The notes: a model not told the origin generated them from the sequence alone. A stretch of 64,000 nt of DNA from Candidatus Falkowbacteria bacterium S5_I03 (GCA_019248265.1 JAEHGX010000001.1:26697-90696), one strand, 5' to 3'; numbered from the stretch's first letter, positions 16,667-25,227 are shown. Program-made: numbers and translations.

Positions 16667-18064
16667 TTAACGTAACTGACTTTTATCGCTAACCACTAAG
16701 AATTTTCCGGTGTACATTCCCATGGAGCAGGAGAAGGGGATTTCCCCGACTTTATCTGGCGTAAATTCAAGAATATTTTCCCCCGGTTTTAATTGGGTCT
16801 GAATTTTTAAGGATGGAATCACCAGAGAACTGGCGCAAGAATAGGGGGCCTGCGCGTCTATGATAAATTTAACCGGCTGGCCCTTAAGAATTGTGAAATT
16901 ATTAGGCGAATAACCACGGTTGGTTTCCGCCATTCTGATTATACGGACTCCGTCTTCCTCTTCAATATTGGAATTTGAATTTTTAGTTTCCGTTTCCGTT
17001 TTTGATGTTATTTTATTAAAATCAAAACCTGAAGAAATTTTAAAGAGACGGTAGCCGTTAGCTAAATTGAAGATTCCGAAAGCGACTACAATTATTCCGG
17101 CGATCACGAAGAAAGCGCTGGATTTTTTTTTGCCACCAAGAGTGCTAAGGCCGCCAATTCCTAAAAATCCCGGAGCTGTGCCCAGGGCAAATAGCGCCAT
17201 AATTAATCCTCCCTGAAGAAAATTTCCGGTTCCCAAGGCGTATATCTGCATTGCTTGGGTAAAGCCGCAGGGCAGAAAAAAAGTTAACGCTCCTAAAACT
17301 AAGGGGTTATCGATTTTTATTATTTTGCCAAATTTTTTCGGCAACGAAAAATCAAACTTAGTGAAACTAGGGAAAATTTCTAGGAGTTTTAAGCCAAGTA
17401 TTAAAACGACAAAACCGATAATAATAGTTATTAGCGAGTTAACTAACGGCGATAATTTAAAAGCTGAACCGATAAGGCCTAGAATGCCGCCGAGCAAGAA
17501 AAATCCCCCCAAACGCCCGAGATTGAAAAGGATATGAGGTCGAAATTTTTCTCGTCTGGTCGCTTCGGGATGATTTTGTGCGTAGTTAGCGGCTAAGCTC
17601 AAAACTAAACCGCCTACTAGCGCCAGACAGGTTGATACCCCGGCGACTAAACCGACAATAATAGCTAAGGGCCAAGAAAAATTCTGTTCCAATAATCCGC
17701 CGAAAGGCAGGGAAGTTGTACGATTGAGAAGCAAATAAATAATTGCCACTGAGGCGATTACAGTAATATAAAAGCTTAAATCTTTTGGCTTATGTTTAGT
17801 TTCTGCCAAATCGCAATTTAAATTTTGGTTGTTATCGGCGTCAGTTTGATTTTTTATTTTACCTAGTCCGTAACCGGTTGCCTCTAAGGCTTTTTTAATT
17901 TCTTCTATTTTTGGCTTTTCACCGCTATATTCTATTTCCGCAAATCCGGTTTTATGGTTCACGTTGACTTTAGATACTTCCTTGATTTCTCGAAGAGCGT
18001 CTTCGGTCAAAATTTCACAGGCTTTGCAATGCAAGCCGGAAACGGGCACGACAAACTTAGGCAT
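16667..18064 (-). CDS. HMA domain + SafE/DsbD-like membrane + cupredoxin fusion (copper handling)
   Basis: The 465-residue protein joins three modules. Residues 1-70 are a heavy-metal-associated domain with LHCKAC (Cys13, Cys16). Residues about 95-335 form a polytopic TauE/SafE- or CcdA-type membrane domain with conserved LVAGVSTCLALVGGLVLS and FFLPCGFTQAMQIYALG segments, each with a membrane-embedded Cys. Residues about 370-460 resemble a cupredoxin, with ligand candidates in PYSCASS and FSCSMGMYTG. Such fusions occur next to CsoR in other bacteria and are thought to move or oxidise copper. Here the gene follows csoR by 17 bases, under a promoter overlapped by a CsoR-type operator. The direction of transport is not known. 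Confidence 0.85.
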   Translation of the reverse strand: MPKFVVPVSGLHCKACEILTEDALREIKEVSKVNVNHKTGFAEIEYSGEKPKIEEIKKALEATGYGLGKIKNQTDADNNQNLNCDLAETKHKPKDLSFYITVIASVAIIYLLLNRTTSLPFGGLLEQNFSWPLAIIVGLVAGVSTCLALVGGLVLSLAANYAQNHPEATRREKFRPHILFNLGRLGGFFLLGGILGLIGSAFKLSPLVNSLITIIIGFVVLILGLKLLEIFPSFTKFDFSLPKKFGKIIKIDNPLVLGALTFFLPCGFTQAMQIYALGTGNFLQGGLIMALFALGTAPGFLGIGGLSTLGGKKKSSAFFVIAGIIVVAFGIFNLANGYRLFKISSGFDFNKITSKTETETKNSNSNIEEEDGVRIIRMAETNRGYSPNNFTILKGQPVKFIIDAQAPYSCASSLVIPSLKIQTQLKPGENILEFTPDKVGEIPFSCSMGMYTGKFLVVSDKSQLR

Positions 18065-18081
18065 ATTTTTATTTTAGCGGC

Positions 18082-18354
18082 TTATTTAGCGGCTAATTTA
18101 TTAACTTTTAAAATTTCTTCAACCATCTTGGCTTTTAATTTTTCATTCTTAGAAGCCATGGCATTTTTAAAGCAAGTATTAAGATGTCCAGCCATCAGCA
18201 TTTGATGGGCGGATTTCAGGAGACCAATCGCCGCCAAATTTTGTTGCATAATATCGATGCAATATTCACCGTCGTCGGTCATGGAGATTAATTTATCCAT
18301 TAAGCTTTTCGCTTTTTTAAAATTAATCATGATGTCTTTTTTGTTCTCGCTCAT
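18082..18354 (-). CDS. csoR: CsoR-family copper-sensing repressor
   Basis: The 90-residue all-helical protein belongs to the CsoR/RcnR (DUF156) family, whose members leave DNA when they bind metal. Cys32, His57 and Cys61 have the exact spacing of the Cu(I) ligands of M. tuberculosis CsoR (25 and 4 residues), and Tyr31 precedes the first Cys as in copper sensors, so copper is the likely signal. The ATG at 18354 is chosen: a longer frame would begin inside the promoter and operator. It heads a two-gene unit with the HMA-SafE-cupredoxin gene and probably represses itself. Confidence 0.92.
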   Translation of the reverse strand: MSENKKDIMINFKKAKSLMDKLISMTDDGEYCIDIMQQNLAAIGLLKSAHQMLMAGHLNTCFKNAMASKNEKLKAKMVEEILKVNKLAAK

Positions 18355-18370
18355 ATATTTATTTTGTATT

Positions 18371-18397
18371 AATACTAACACCTGGGGTGTAGGTATT
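18371..18397. promoter_or_regulatory. CsoR-type operator
   Basis: A 27-base inverted repeat with perfect arms AATAC-N2-ACACC and GGTGT-N2-GTATT around a 3-base centre. The GC-rich core flanked by ATAC/GTAT matches the general design of known CsoR operators. It covers the predicted transcription start of csoR. Confidence 0.8.
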
Positions 18398-18400
18398 AAA

Positions 18401-18429
18401 ATTATACACGCTTGCTTTTGCGCCGTCAA
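18401..18429 (-). promoter_or_regulatory. csoR promoter
   Basis: On the minus strand TTGACG (18424-18429) and a perfect TATAAT (18401-18406) are 17 bases apart. The operator begins 3 bases downstream of the -10 box, so a bound repressor would block the polymerase. Confidence 0.8.
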
Positions 18430-18430
18430 A

Positions 18431-18439
18431 TGCTATATT
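18431..18439 (+). promoter_or_regulatory. rarA promoter, predicted leaderless
   Basis: TGCTATATT is an extended -10 whose last base is only six bases before the rarA ATG (18446). The start point should fall on or beside the A of the start codon. It abuts the divergent csoR promoter. Confidence 0.55.
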
Positions 18440-18445
18440 TAAATT

Positions 18446-19621
18446 ATGTGGGAAAATATGCCTTTGGCCACTTATTTCCGTCCGCAAAAGTTGGCGGAAT
18501 TTATTGGCCAAGAAAAAATTATCGGGGCTAATACTTGGCTTTATCAGGCGATTAAAGAAGACCGAGTGCCTTCGCTTATTTTCTGGGGTCCGCCGGGAAG
18601 CGGTAAAACGACCTTGGCTTTTATTATTGCCAAGGAAACTAAGGCAGAGTTCGTGGAATTTAGCGCTACCGAAAGTGGGATTAAAGATTTAAAAATTGTT
18701 GTTGATCGCGCTAAGAGCAGTCAGCGTTTGGGACAAAAAACCTTTCTGTTTATTGATGAAATTCATCGTTGGAACAAAGCCCAGCAAGACGCGCTTTTGC
18801 CGCAGGTAGAGAATGGTACGATTACGCTAATCGGTGCTACCACCGAAAACCCTAGTTTTGCCGTTAACGGAGCGCTCTTATCTCGCGTTAAGGTTGTAGT
18901 TCTAGAGGCTCTAGAGCCCTCCAGTTTGGAAAAAATAATTAAATTAGCCGCTAAGCGTTTAAATATTAAATTAGCCAAAGATATTGCCGGATTGATTGCG
19001 CAAATGGCTAACGGTGATGCCCGTAAGGCGCTTGGTATTTTAGAAAGCGCTTATAAGCATGAAGGAGAAATTACCGCCCAATTAGTTAAGGATATTATTA
19101 ATAAGCCGGGACTTTTATATGATAAAAAGGGCGAGGAACATTATAATTTAATTTCAGCGCTTCATAAATCAATGCGCGGCCACAATGCCGATGCCGCCAT
19201 TTATTATTTGGCGCGAATGCTGGAGGCCGGCGAAGATCCGCTTTATGTAGCGCGGCGCTTAATCAGATTTGCTTCGGAAGATATCGGCTTGGCCAATAAT
19301 AGCGCTTTGATGCTAGCGACTGCCGCCTATGATGCTTGCCATAAAATTGGCTTGCCGGAGTGCGCTGTTAATTTGGCCCATTGCGTCGCTTACTTAGCCA
19401 AGTCTCCAAAAAGCGTCGCTGTCTATGAAGCTTATTTATCCGCCCAGGCTGAAGTTCAAAAAAGCGGCAATTTGCCGGTTCCGCTTTATTTGCGCAATGC
19501 GCCGACCAAATTAATGAAAGAACTGGATTACGGTAAAAATTATAAATATACTCCGCATCAAGACGATTCCAATCAAGAATATCTGCCGGAAAAAATTAAA
19601 GGTAAAAAATTTCTTCCTTAA
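18446..19621 (+). CDS. rarA: Replication-associated recombination protein A (RarA/MgsA)
   Basis: RarA is a AAA+ ATPase related to clamp loaders that acts at stalled replication forks. The 391-residue protein has Walker A (GPPGSGKTT, near residue 49), Walker B with FIDEIHRWNKAQQD, sensor 1 in GATTENPSF and an Arg finger region after ALLSRVKVV. The C-terminal part (after ~240) has the tetramerisation signature RGHNADAAIYYLARMLEAGEDP. Length is slightly below E. coli RarA (447). Its stop codon overlaps that of the facing response regulator by four bases. Confidence 0.93.
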   Translation: MWENMPLATYFRPQKLAEFIGQEKIIGANTWLYQAIKEDRVPSLIFWGPPGSGKTTLAFIIAKETKAEFVEFSATESGIKDLKIVVDRAKSSQRLGQKTFLFIDEIHRWNKAQQDALLPQVENGTITLIGATTENPSFAVNGALLSRVKVVVLEALEPSSLEKIIKLAAKRLNIKLAKDIAGLIAQMANGDARKALGILESAYKHEGEITAQLVKDIINKPGLLYDKKGEEHYNLISALHKSMRGHNADAAIYYLARMLEAGEDPLYVARRLIRFASEDIGLANNSALMLATAAYDACHKIGLPECAVNLAHCVAYLAKSPKSVAVYEAYLSAQAEVQKSGNLPVPLYLRNAPTKLMKELDYGKNYKYTPHQDDSNQEYLPEKIKGKKFLP

Positions 19622-20298
19622 TCCATTTTTTTTAACGCTAATTTATAGCCGCGTCCGGAAAAAGTATGAATGAGATTACGCTCGCCGCCGCGGTTTAATT
19701 TTCGTCTCAGGCTAGCAATATGCGTTTCGATGGAATTAGAGAAAGGGTCGGCATTATAATTCCAAACATTTTCCAGAATTTCACCGCGGGAAACGATTTC
19801 ATTTTTGCGGCGTAAAAGATATTCTAATAAGCCATGTTCGCGCCTGGTTAAATAGAGCTCTTTGCCGGCTCGCCGAAAACAGCCAATCTTAGAATCAAAT
19901 ATTAGATTTCCTAGCTTGCTGATAACCTTTTCAATATGTCCCGGTCTTCTGAGCAGTGCCTCAATTCGCATTATTAATTCCTCCAATAAAAAGGGTTTGC
20001 TTAGATAATCGTCCGCCCCTAAATCGAAGGCGGTTTTTTTATCGCTTAGCTCCGCTTTGACAGTCAGCATGATTATAGGCAAATATTTTTTTTCCTGGCG
20101 GATTTCTTTTAAAACTTCTAAGCCCGACATTTTTGGCAGGGAATTATCCAAAATAATTAAATCATAATTGCCGGTACGGGCCATAAAAGCGCCACGTTCG
20201 CCGTCGCCGGCATCTTCCACTAAGAATGATTTGGCGCTGAGGCTCTTTTTTAAGAATTGGACAATCCCCGGATTATCCTCAATGATTAAAATTTTCAT
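19618..20298 (-). CDS. OmpR/PhoB-type response regulator (orphan)
   Basis: The 226-residue protein has a receiver domain (residues 1-120) with the acidic pocket IIEDN, the phospho-acceptor Asp in IILDNSLPKMSG (about 52), a Thr in MLTVKAE and the Lys in LSKPF. A winged-helix DNA-binding domain follows (about 130-225: LTRREHGLLEYLLRRKNEIVSR, then NSIETHIASLRRKLNR). No histidine kinase is nearby, so the partner is elsewhere or absent. A perfect extended -10 sits just upstream. Targets cannot be told from this window. Confidence 0.92.
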   Translation of the reverse strand: MKILIIEDNPGIVQFLKKSLSAKSFLVEDAGDGERGAFMARTGNYDLIILDNSLPKMSGLEVLKEIRQEKKYLPIIMLTVKAELSDKKTAFDLGADDYLSKPFLLEELIMRIEALLRRPGHIEKVISKLGNLIFDSKIGCFRRAGKELYLTRREHGLLEYLLRRKNEIVSRGEILENVWNYNADPFSNSIETHIASLRRKLNRGGERNLIHTFSGRGYKLALKKMD

Positions 20299-20322
20299 AT
20301 TTTTATCTTTTATTATTAACTA

Positions 20323-20331
20323 ATTATAACA
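20323..20331 (-). promoter_or_regulatory. Extended -10 promoter of the response regulator
   Basis: On the minus strand the sequence reads TGTTATAAT, 24 bases before the ATG. Confidence 0.6.
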
Positions 20332-20395
20332 AGCAGCCGCTAAAATAAACTTAATTTTTATATATTTTTAAAATAAAATCGGTCGGCTCTAAGAT

Positions 20396-20424
20396 TTGCT
20401 TAAAAATTGATAAAATAGTATATT
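20396..20424 (+). promoter_or_regulatory. Possible hisS promoter and leader hairpin
   Basis: TTGCTT (20396-20401) and TATATT (20419-20424) are 17 bases apart. The leader then holds a hairpin, GTTAAGGCGC with GCGCCgTTAAC (20442-20467), 12 bases before the hisS ATG; it could limit or time translation. Confidence 0.4.
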
Positions 20425-20479
20425 TTAAGAAGATAATCTAAGTTAAGGCGCTTGAGGCGCCGTTAACGTTTCTAAATTT

Positions 20480-21766
20480 ATGGCTAAAGTTTTATCAAAA
20501 CAAGAACCTAAGGGAACTCTGGATTGGACTCCGGAAGAATTTGCTATCCGCAAATATATTTTTGATTGTTGGCGCCGGGTTTGTCTGCGCTATGGTTTTG
20601 AGGAATATTTAACGCCGATTGTGGAGAGCGCAGAAATTTATCGCGCTAAATCAGGAGAAGACGTCGGCGGCAAAGAATTGGTCACCTTTTCCGATTTGGG
20701 TGGACGGGAATTATCCATTCGTCCGGAAATGACGCCTTCGGTGGTGCGCATGGTTTCTAAGGTTTATACCGCCAGTCCAAAACCGTTGAAATATTTTTCG
20801 ATTGCCAACTTTATGCGCAATGAAAAACCGCAACGTGGCCGCAATCGAGAATTCTGGCAGCTCAATTGTGACATTTTCGGTAGCGCGAATGCGAGCGCTG
20901 ATATTGAAATTTTAACTTTGGCCCTGGATTTGGTTTTAGAATTTAAACCGCCAAAAAAATCTTTTTCTCTAAATTTAAATAGCCGCCAGTTGCTTGATGG
21001 CGTCTTAGATTTAGCCGGCGCTTCTAAATTAAAACCGGAAGCGAAAGCGGAAGTGGTTCGGACTTTGGATAAGTGGCATAAATTATCAGTTCCAGCTATC
21101 CAAGAACGCTTGCAAGTGGCGGGCTTAAAAAAAGAGGCGATTACGATTTTAGAAAAATTTATGTCCGTTGGTAATTTATTGGAATTATCCAAAAAATTGC
21201 CGGAACTTAAAAATAATCTTGGTTTTATTCAAATTCAGGAAGCGATGTCGGCTTTGTCTGTTTTAGGCTACGACGCTTTGGTAGAATTTAATCCCTCGGT
21301 TATCCGTGGTTTTGATTATTATGATGGTTTGGTGTTTGAAGTTTTTGATAAGCATCCTGATAATAACCGGGCGATGTTTGGCGGCGGCCGCTATAACGGT
21401 TTGGCGGAGATTTTTGGCGAGAAAAATTTTCCGGCGATTGGTTTTGCCCCCGGGGATGAGCCGACTCGTTTATTTTTGGAAAGTTGGGGAATGCTTAAGG
21501 GTAAACAGTCTGATGCTCAGGAAAAATATTACTTTCCGCTTTTGCACCGTGATTTATATTTAGAGTCGCAACAGCTTATTCAAAAATTACGTGGTGCTGG
21601 AAAAAATGTCTTTGCCGGTTTAGAGGAACAGAAAATAAGCAAGGCTTTAGAGTTTGCCAATAAAAAAGGTTTTGCTAAAGTAGTGATTTTTGGCGAAGAT
21701 GAGCATAAGAAGCATAAATATAAAATTAAGGATATGAAAACCGGAAAAGAAGAGGTCGCGTCTTGA
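20480..21766 (+). CDS. hisS: Histidyl-tRNA synthetase
   Basis: This class II synthetase charges tRNA-His. The 428-residue protein has motif 1 around GFEEYLTPIVE, motif 2 with FMRNEKPQRGRNREFWQLN, and the histidine-specific segments RGFDYYDGLVFEVF and GGGRYNGLAEIFG, followed by motif 3 (GFAPGDEPTR). The C-terminal ~85 residues are the anticodon-binding domain. The TGA stop at 21764-21766 lies inside the TTGACA -35 box of the typA promoter, so the two genes are packed to the limit. Confidence 0.95.
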   Translation: MAKVLSKQEPKGTLDWTPEEFAIRKYIFDCWRRVCLRYGFEEYLTPIVESAEIYRAKSGEDVGGKELVTFSDLGGRELSIRPEMTPSVVRMVSKVYTASPKPLKYFSIANFMRNEKPQRGRNREFWQLNCDIFGSANASADIEILTLALDLVLEFKPPKKSFSLNLNSRQLLDGVLDLAGASKLKPEAKAEVVRTLDKWHKLSVPAIQERLQVAGLKKEAITILEKFMSVGNLLELSKKLPELKNNLGFIQIQEAMSALSVLGYDALVEFNPSVIRGFDYYDGLVFEVFDKHPDNNRAMFGGGRYNGLAEIFGEKNFPAIGFAPGDEPTRLFLESWGMLKGKQSDAQEKYYFPLLHRDLYLESQQLIQKLRGAGKNVFAGLEEQKISKALEFANKKGFAKVVIFGEDEHKKHKYKIKDMKTGKEEVAS

Positions 21767-21791
21767 CATAAAATGATTATCAATGTATTAT
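21763..21791 (+). promoter_or_regulatory. typA promoter, -35 box contains the hisS stop codon
   Basis: TTGACA (21763-21768) and TATTAT (21786-21791) are 17 bases apart. The stop codon TGA of hisS is part of the -35 hexamer. Confidence 0.7.
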
Positions 21792-21806
21792 AGAGACAAG
21801 TTTGTC

Positions 21807-21836
21807 AGAAAAGCGCGACTAACGGTCGCGTTTTCT
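21807..21836 (+). terminator. Terminator-like hairpin between hisS and typA
   Basis: AGAAAAgCGCGAC pairs with GTCGCGTTTTCT (12 base pairs, one bulge). It lies after the typA promoter, so it may stop hisS read-through or sit in the typA leader as an attenuator. The T tract is part of the stem, so termination strength is uncertain. Confidence 0.5.
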
Positions 21837-21881
21837 GTTTGAAAAATTACGGTTAATATTGCTTAAAAAGCATCTAAAATT

Positions 21882-23666
21882 ATGGATATTAGAAATATCG
21901 CCATTATTGCTCACGTTGATCACGGCAAAACAACTTTAACTGACTCGTTATTGCGCCAGACCGGAATGGTAACTGATAATAGCACCATGGACAGCAACTC
22001 TATCGAGCAGGAACGAGGCATCACTATTTACGCGAAAAATGCCAGTCTTTTTTATAAGGATTCTAAAATAAATATTGTTGATACTCCGGGGCACGCCGAC
22101 TTCAGTTCCGAGGTGGAACGAGTTTTGCGTTCCATTGATTCCGTGTTGCTTGTAGTTGATGCCCAAGAGGGTCCGATGCCACAGACTAAATTCGTTTTGA
22201 AGAAATCTTTGGAACTCGGTTTGAAGCCGATTGTCGTAATTAATAAAGTTGATAAGCCAGCCGCCCGTCCGGCAGAAGTTGCAGAAATGGTTTATGAATT
22301 ATTTTTAGATTTAGGAGCTAATGATGAACAGCTCAATTTTCCGGTCGTTTATACTATTAGTAAAGGCGGTTTGGCCGGACTTAAGGCTGATGAATTGGTT
22401 GATAACCTTAATCCGCTTTTAGATACTATTTTAGAACACGTTGTTCCGGCTTCTAGCGCCGAAGCTTTAACCGAGCCTTTACTCGCCCAGCCTTTTAATT
22501 TGGCTTATGATAATTTTTTAGGCCGTTGCGCAATCGCTAGAATTTATCAAGGAAAAATTCAGAGCGGCCAGCAAGTGGTGGTTAAAAATTTAGATAATAA
22601 AGATCGGGCCGGAAAGGTTACCAAACTCTTTACCTTTAAGGGTTTGGCCAGGCAGGAATCCACGGAAGCTTCCGTGGGCGACATTGTTTTAATCGCCGGC
22701 TTGTCGGATATTTATATTGGTGAGACTATCTGTGCGACTGCCAGCCAAGAACCGTTACCGGCAATTAATATTGATGAACCGACTATTTGTTTAAGCTTCT
22801 TAGTTAATAATTCGCCGCTAGCCGGACGTGAAGGCAAGTTTGTCACAAATCGCCAAATCAAAGAACGTCTAGAAAAAGAATTGGAAGTTAATGTTGGTTT
22901 AAAAATTGATTTTTCCGACATGAACTCTTATAAAGTTTATGGCCGTGGTGAACTTCATATCGCTGTTTTGCTGGAAAATATGCGCCGTGAAGGCTTTGAA
23001 CTTCAGGTTTCCCAGCCACAAGTAATTATTAAGGAAGAAAACGGTGTCAAAATGGAGCCTTATGAAGAGGCCAGCATTGATATTCCTGAGAGCTCTTCCG
23101 GAGTAATTATTGAAAAAATGTCTAAACGCAAAGGCCAGTTAACCGACATGAAAACCCATAACGGCCAAACGAGAATTATTTTTGCCATTCCAACCCGCGG
23201 TCTACTTGGCTATCGCGAAGAGTTTGTGGTTGATACGCGCGGCGAAGGAATTTTATGTACTCATTTTTTGGGATTCCGTCCTTGGGCGGGTGATATTGAA
23301 AGAAGCGCTCTTGGTTCCATGGTTTCTATGGTTACCGGAAAAGCACTGGCTTATTCCTTGTGGAATCTACAAGACAGAGGCGTTTTATATATTCAACCAA
23401 ATACTGAAGTTTATGAAGGAATGGTAATTGGTAATGTTGCCAAGGGAAATGATATGGCGGTTAATCCGATTAAGGGTAAGAAGCTGACCAACGTTCGCGC
23501 TTCCGGCTCTGACGAAGCCATTACTTTAACCCCGCCTTGGGAGTTAAGTTTGGAACGCGGGCTAAGTATTATTAATGATGATGAATATTTGGAAGTAACT
23601 CCGAAAAGCATTCGGATGCGCAAACAATTTTTAACTGAAGTGGAAAGATCGCGCGCTAAAAGATAA
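21882..23666 (+). CDS. typA: Translational GTPase TypA/BipA
   Basis: TypA is a ribosome-binding GTPase related to EF-G, involved in 50S assembly and growth under stress. The 594-residue protein has the G motifs AHVDHGKTT (G1), RGITI (G2), DTPGHADF (G3) and NKVDKP (G4), then EF-Tu domain 2, an EF-G-like domain III/V, and the TypA-specific C-terminal domain (ending near [16 protein letters not shown]). Length is normal for the family (about 600). It has its own promoter and a terminator shared with the facing rnhB. Confidence 0.95.
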   Translation: MDIRNIAIIAHVDHGKTTLTDSLLRQTGMVTDNSTMDSNSIEQERGITIYAKNASLFYKDSKINIVDTPGHADFSSEVERVLRSIDSVLLVVDAQEGPMPQTKFVLKKSLELGLKPIVVINKVDKPAARPAEVAEMVYELFLDLGANDEQLNFPVVYTISKGGLAGLKADELVDNLNPLLDTILEHVVPASSAEALTEPLLAQPFNLAYDNFLGRCAIARIYQGKIQSGQQVVVKNLDNKDRAGKVTKLFTFKGLARQESTEASVGDIVLIAGLSDIYIGETICATASQEPLPAINIDEPTICLSFLVNNSPLAGREGKFVTNRQIKERLEKELEVNVGLKIDFSDMNSYKVYGRGELHIAVLLENMRREGFELQVSQPQVIIKEENGVKMEPYEEASIDIPESSSGVIIEKMSKRKGQLTDMKTHNGQTRIIFAIPTRGLLGYREEFVVDTRGEGILCTHFLGFRPWAGDIERSALGSMVSMVTGKALAYSLWNLQDRGVLYIQPNTEVYEGMVIGNVAKGNDMAVNPIKGKKLTNVRASGSDEAITLTPPWELSLERGLSIINDDEYLEVTPKSIRMRKQFLTEVERSRAKR

Positions 23667-23686
23667 TTATTGAAAAGTTGAAAAAT

Positions 23687-23713
23687 AAAAACACCGAGAT
23701 TTCGGTGTTTTTT
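23687..23713. terminator. Bidirectional terminator between typA and rnhB
   Basis: AAAAACACCGA pairs with TCGGTGTTTTT (11 base pairs, loop GATT). A and T runs on both sides let it serve both converging genes. Confidence 0.85.
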
Positions 23714-23731
23714 GTTTTACTAAATTAAGAA

Positions 23732-24352
23732 TTAAAGAATATCTTTTAGCGGCGCAAAACTGCGACGATGAATGGGGCAGGGGCCGTATTTGGCAATCAT
23801 CTCCAGATGTTCTTTGGTGCCGTAGCCTTTATGCTTAGCAAATAAATATTCCGGATATTCTTTGTCAGCCTCAGTCATTATCCAATCACGGCTGACCTTA
23901 GCAATAATGGAAGCGGCGGCAATCACCCAAACTTGGGCGTCGCCTTTAATAATAGCCGTTTGCGGTTTTGTGAGCTTAGGTATTTTAAACCCGCCATCGA
24001 GCAGAATATAGTCCGGTTCAATTTTTAGTTTTTTAATTGCGCGGCGCATGGCTAAAAAACTGGCTTGCAAGATGTTTATTTTATCAATGTCTTCGTGGCT
24101 GACAACACCAATCTCTACCGCCAGTACTTTTTCCCGGATAGCTCTAAAAATGGTTTCTCTTTTTTTGGCGGAAAGTTTTTTGGAGTCGGCAACTAATTCT
24201 AAATCCCCCGGTTCTATTTTGAAATCCGGGCCAATAACCACACAGGCCGCTACTACCGGGCCAGCCAGAGGACCGCGTCCGGCCTCGTCCACCCCGCCAA
24301 TTAGCTGATAGCCAAGTTTAAAAAATTTATTTTCTGTTTCTAGATTTAACAT
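23732..24352 (-). CDS. rnhB: Ribonuclease HII
   Basis: RNase HII cuts RNA in RNA-DNA hybrids and removes single ribonucleotides from DNA. The 206-residue protein has the family start GGVDEAGRGPLAGPVVAA with the first catalytic Asp-Glu, DSKKLSAKKRE, a catalytic Asp in YILLDGG and a final Asp in KVSRDWIM. The C-terminal HKGYGTKEHLE and HRRSFAP segments are typical. The -10 box lies six bases before the ATG, so its mRNA should be leaderless. Confidence 0.95.
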   Translation of the reverse strand: MLNLETENKFFKLGYQLIGGVDEAGRGPLAGPVVAACVVIGPDFKIEPGDLELVADSKKLSAKKRETIFRAIREKVLAVEIGVVSHEDIDKINILQASFLAMRRAIKKLKIEPDYILLDGGFKIPKLTKPQTAIIKGDAQVWVIAAASIIAKVSRDWIMTEADKEYPEYLFAKHKGYGTKEHLEMIAKYGPCPIHRRSFAPLKDIL

Positions 24353-24358
24353 AAAGAA

Positions 24359-24367
24359 ATTATAGCA
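24359..24367 (-). promoter_or_regulatory. rnhB promoter, predicted leaderless
   Basis: On the minus strand TGCTATAAT is a perfect extended -10 that ends six bases before the rnhB ATG. Confidence 0.65.
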
Positions 24368-24432
24368 TATACCTAGTATTTTTGCTCATATTTGACAAAA
24401 AAGCCATTTATATTTATATACCACTTTTACTA

Positions 24433-24461
24433 TTGACATATATTTTTCTTTGTAGTATACT
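24433..24461 (+). promoter_or_regulatory. Consensus promoter of the noncoding RNA
   Basis: TTGACA (24433-24438) and TATACT (24456-24461) are exactly 17 bases apart. This is among the closest matches to a sigma-70 promoter in the window, as expected for an abundant RNA. Confidence 0.85.
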
Positions 24462-24465
24462 ATCC

Positions 24466-24668
24466 GCAGTGCTTTGTTCATAAGAATGCCGACGCCATCA
24501 GCCTTTCGGGACAAGAAAAGACAAAAAATATGCTTGAAATAAGGCTTCCTGGGTGGGCAAACAGCCCCATTTGGAACTCAGGTTCCGCGTCAAACGTTTA
24601 AGGTTTAGGAGATGAGCCTCCTCACCAAGAACTTTAGGGTAGAAGATTAAACTTCTGCCCTTTTTTTA
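24466..24668 (+). ncRNA. Structured noncoding RNA, about 200 nt, class unknown
   Basis: A ~200-base transcript is bounded by a consensus promoter and a strong terminator (9-base-pair stem GGGTAGAAG/CTTCTGCCC, 24637-24660, then seven T). It has no good reading frame. A junction can be read by eye: GACGC (24491-24495) pairs with GCGTC (24587-24591) and encloses three stems, AGCCTT/AAGGCT (24500-24546), GGGC/GCCC (24555-24567) and GGAAC/GTTCC (24573-24586). AGGAG/CTCCT makes another hairpin downstream (24608-24622). It lacks the marks of SRP RNA, RNase P RNA and tmRNA. A 6S-type regulator is possible but not supported by a clear long rod shape. It fills most of the 394-base gap between rnhB and the next gene. 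Confidence 0.7.
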
Positions 24669-24746
24669 TTTGTCTTGTTTTTTTCTAATTTTCGTGTTAA
24701 AGATAAAATAGTTCTAAAACAATATTTCTAACTAAAACTTTTAGTC

Positions 24747-25199
24747 ATGGCGCAAGAGCATCCTTATGTTTTTCAAAGCGGAAATTATGAAGGATTATCG
24801 GTGGAACAAGTTTTCTTGCTTGATCCGATTTACCTCGCTCGGCTTTACCAAAATTCCTTCAAGAACAAAAGCTCTATTAAGAACCCTAATCAATTGCAAT
24901 TAGCGATTGAAAGCCTCCTGGAAAAAATTCACGGGATTGATACGACCAAAGATTGCCTTTATTGTAAGCAGGCAAAAGTGGTAAATTTCCTGTTGCCGGA
25001 TTTTGGGCCAGTTACTAATGGCTTATTATGTTGCGATAATCCCATTTGTCGGGAAGAGCTAAAGTCGGCTCGTAGCGGCGAATTGCATGCCATTAGCGAT
25101 TTTATGCTGATGGTCAGCTATATGCCACGGCCACAGGCGCAAAAAATTGTGGGGATTTTCAAAGCAACCCACAAAAACTATCAGGAAGCCTTTGCCTAA
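24747..25199 (+). CDS. Small protein with ExoX C-terminal-like and Cys motifs
   Basis: The 150-residue protein begins with YVFQSGNYEGLSVEQVFLLDPIYLARLY, which resembles the short C-terminal module found in exonuclease X-like proteins (pattern GKYKGxSxxEVxxxDPxYL). The second half carries CLYCKQA and LLCCDNPICRE, four or five Cys that could bind zinc. No nuclease domain is present, so it may be a nucleic-acid-binding or adaptor protein. It starts about 80 bases after the noncoding RNA terminator, and a strong terminator follows it. I give it no gene name. Confidence 0.6.
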   Translation: MAQEHPYVFQSGNYEGLSVEQVFLLDPIYLARLYQNSFKNKSSIKNPNQLQLAIESLLEKIHGIDTTKDCLYCKQAKVVNFLLPDFGPVTNGLLCCDNPICREELKSARSGELHAISDFMLMVSYMPRPQAQKIVGIFKATHKNYQEAFA

Positions 25200-25227
25200 T
25201 ACCTCCTAGGCGACTCATCTTCCATTG

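Noticed and set aside
24466..24668. tmRNA, SRP RNA, RNase P RNA or a riboswitch for the downstream gene
   Set aside because: The conserved sequence marks of these RNAs are missing, and the RNA ends in its own terminator about 80 bases before the next ATG, which can be transcribed separately. A riboswitch with default termination is not fully excluded.
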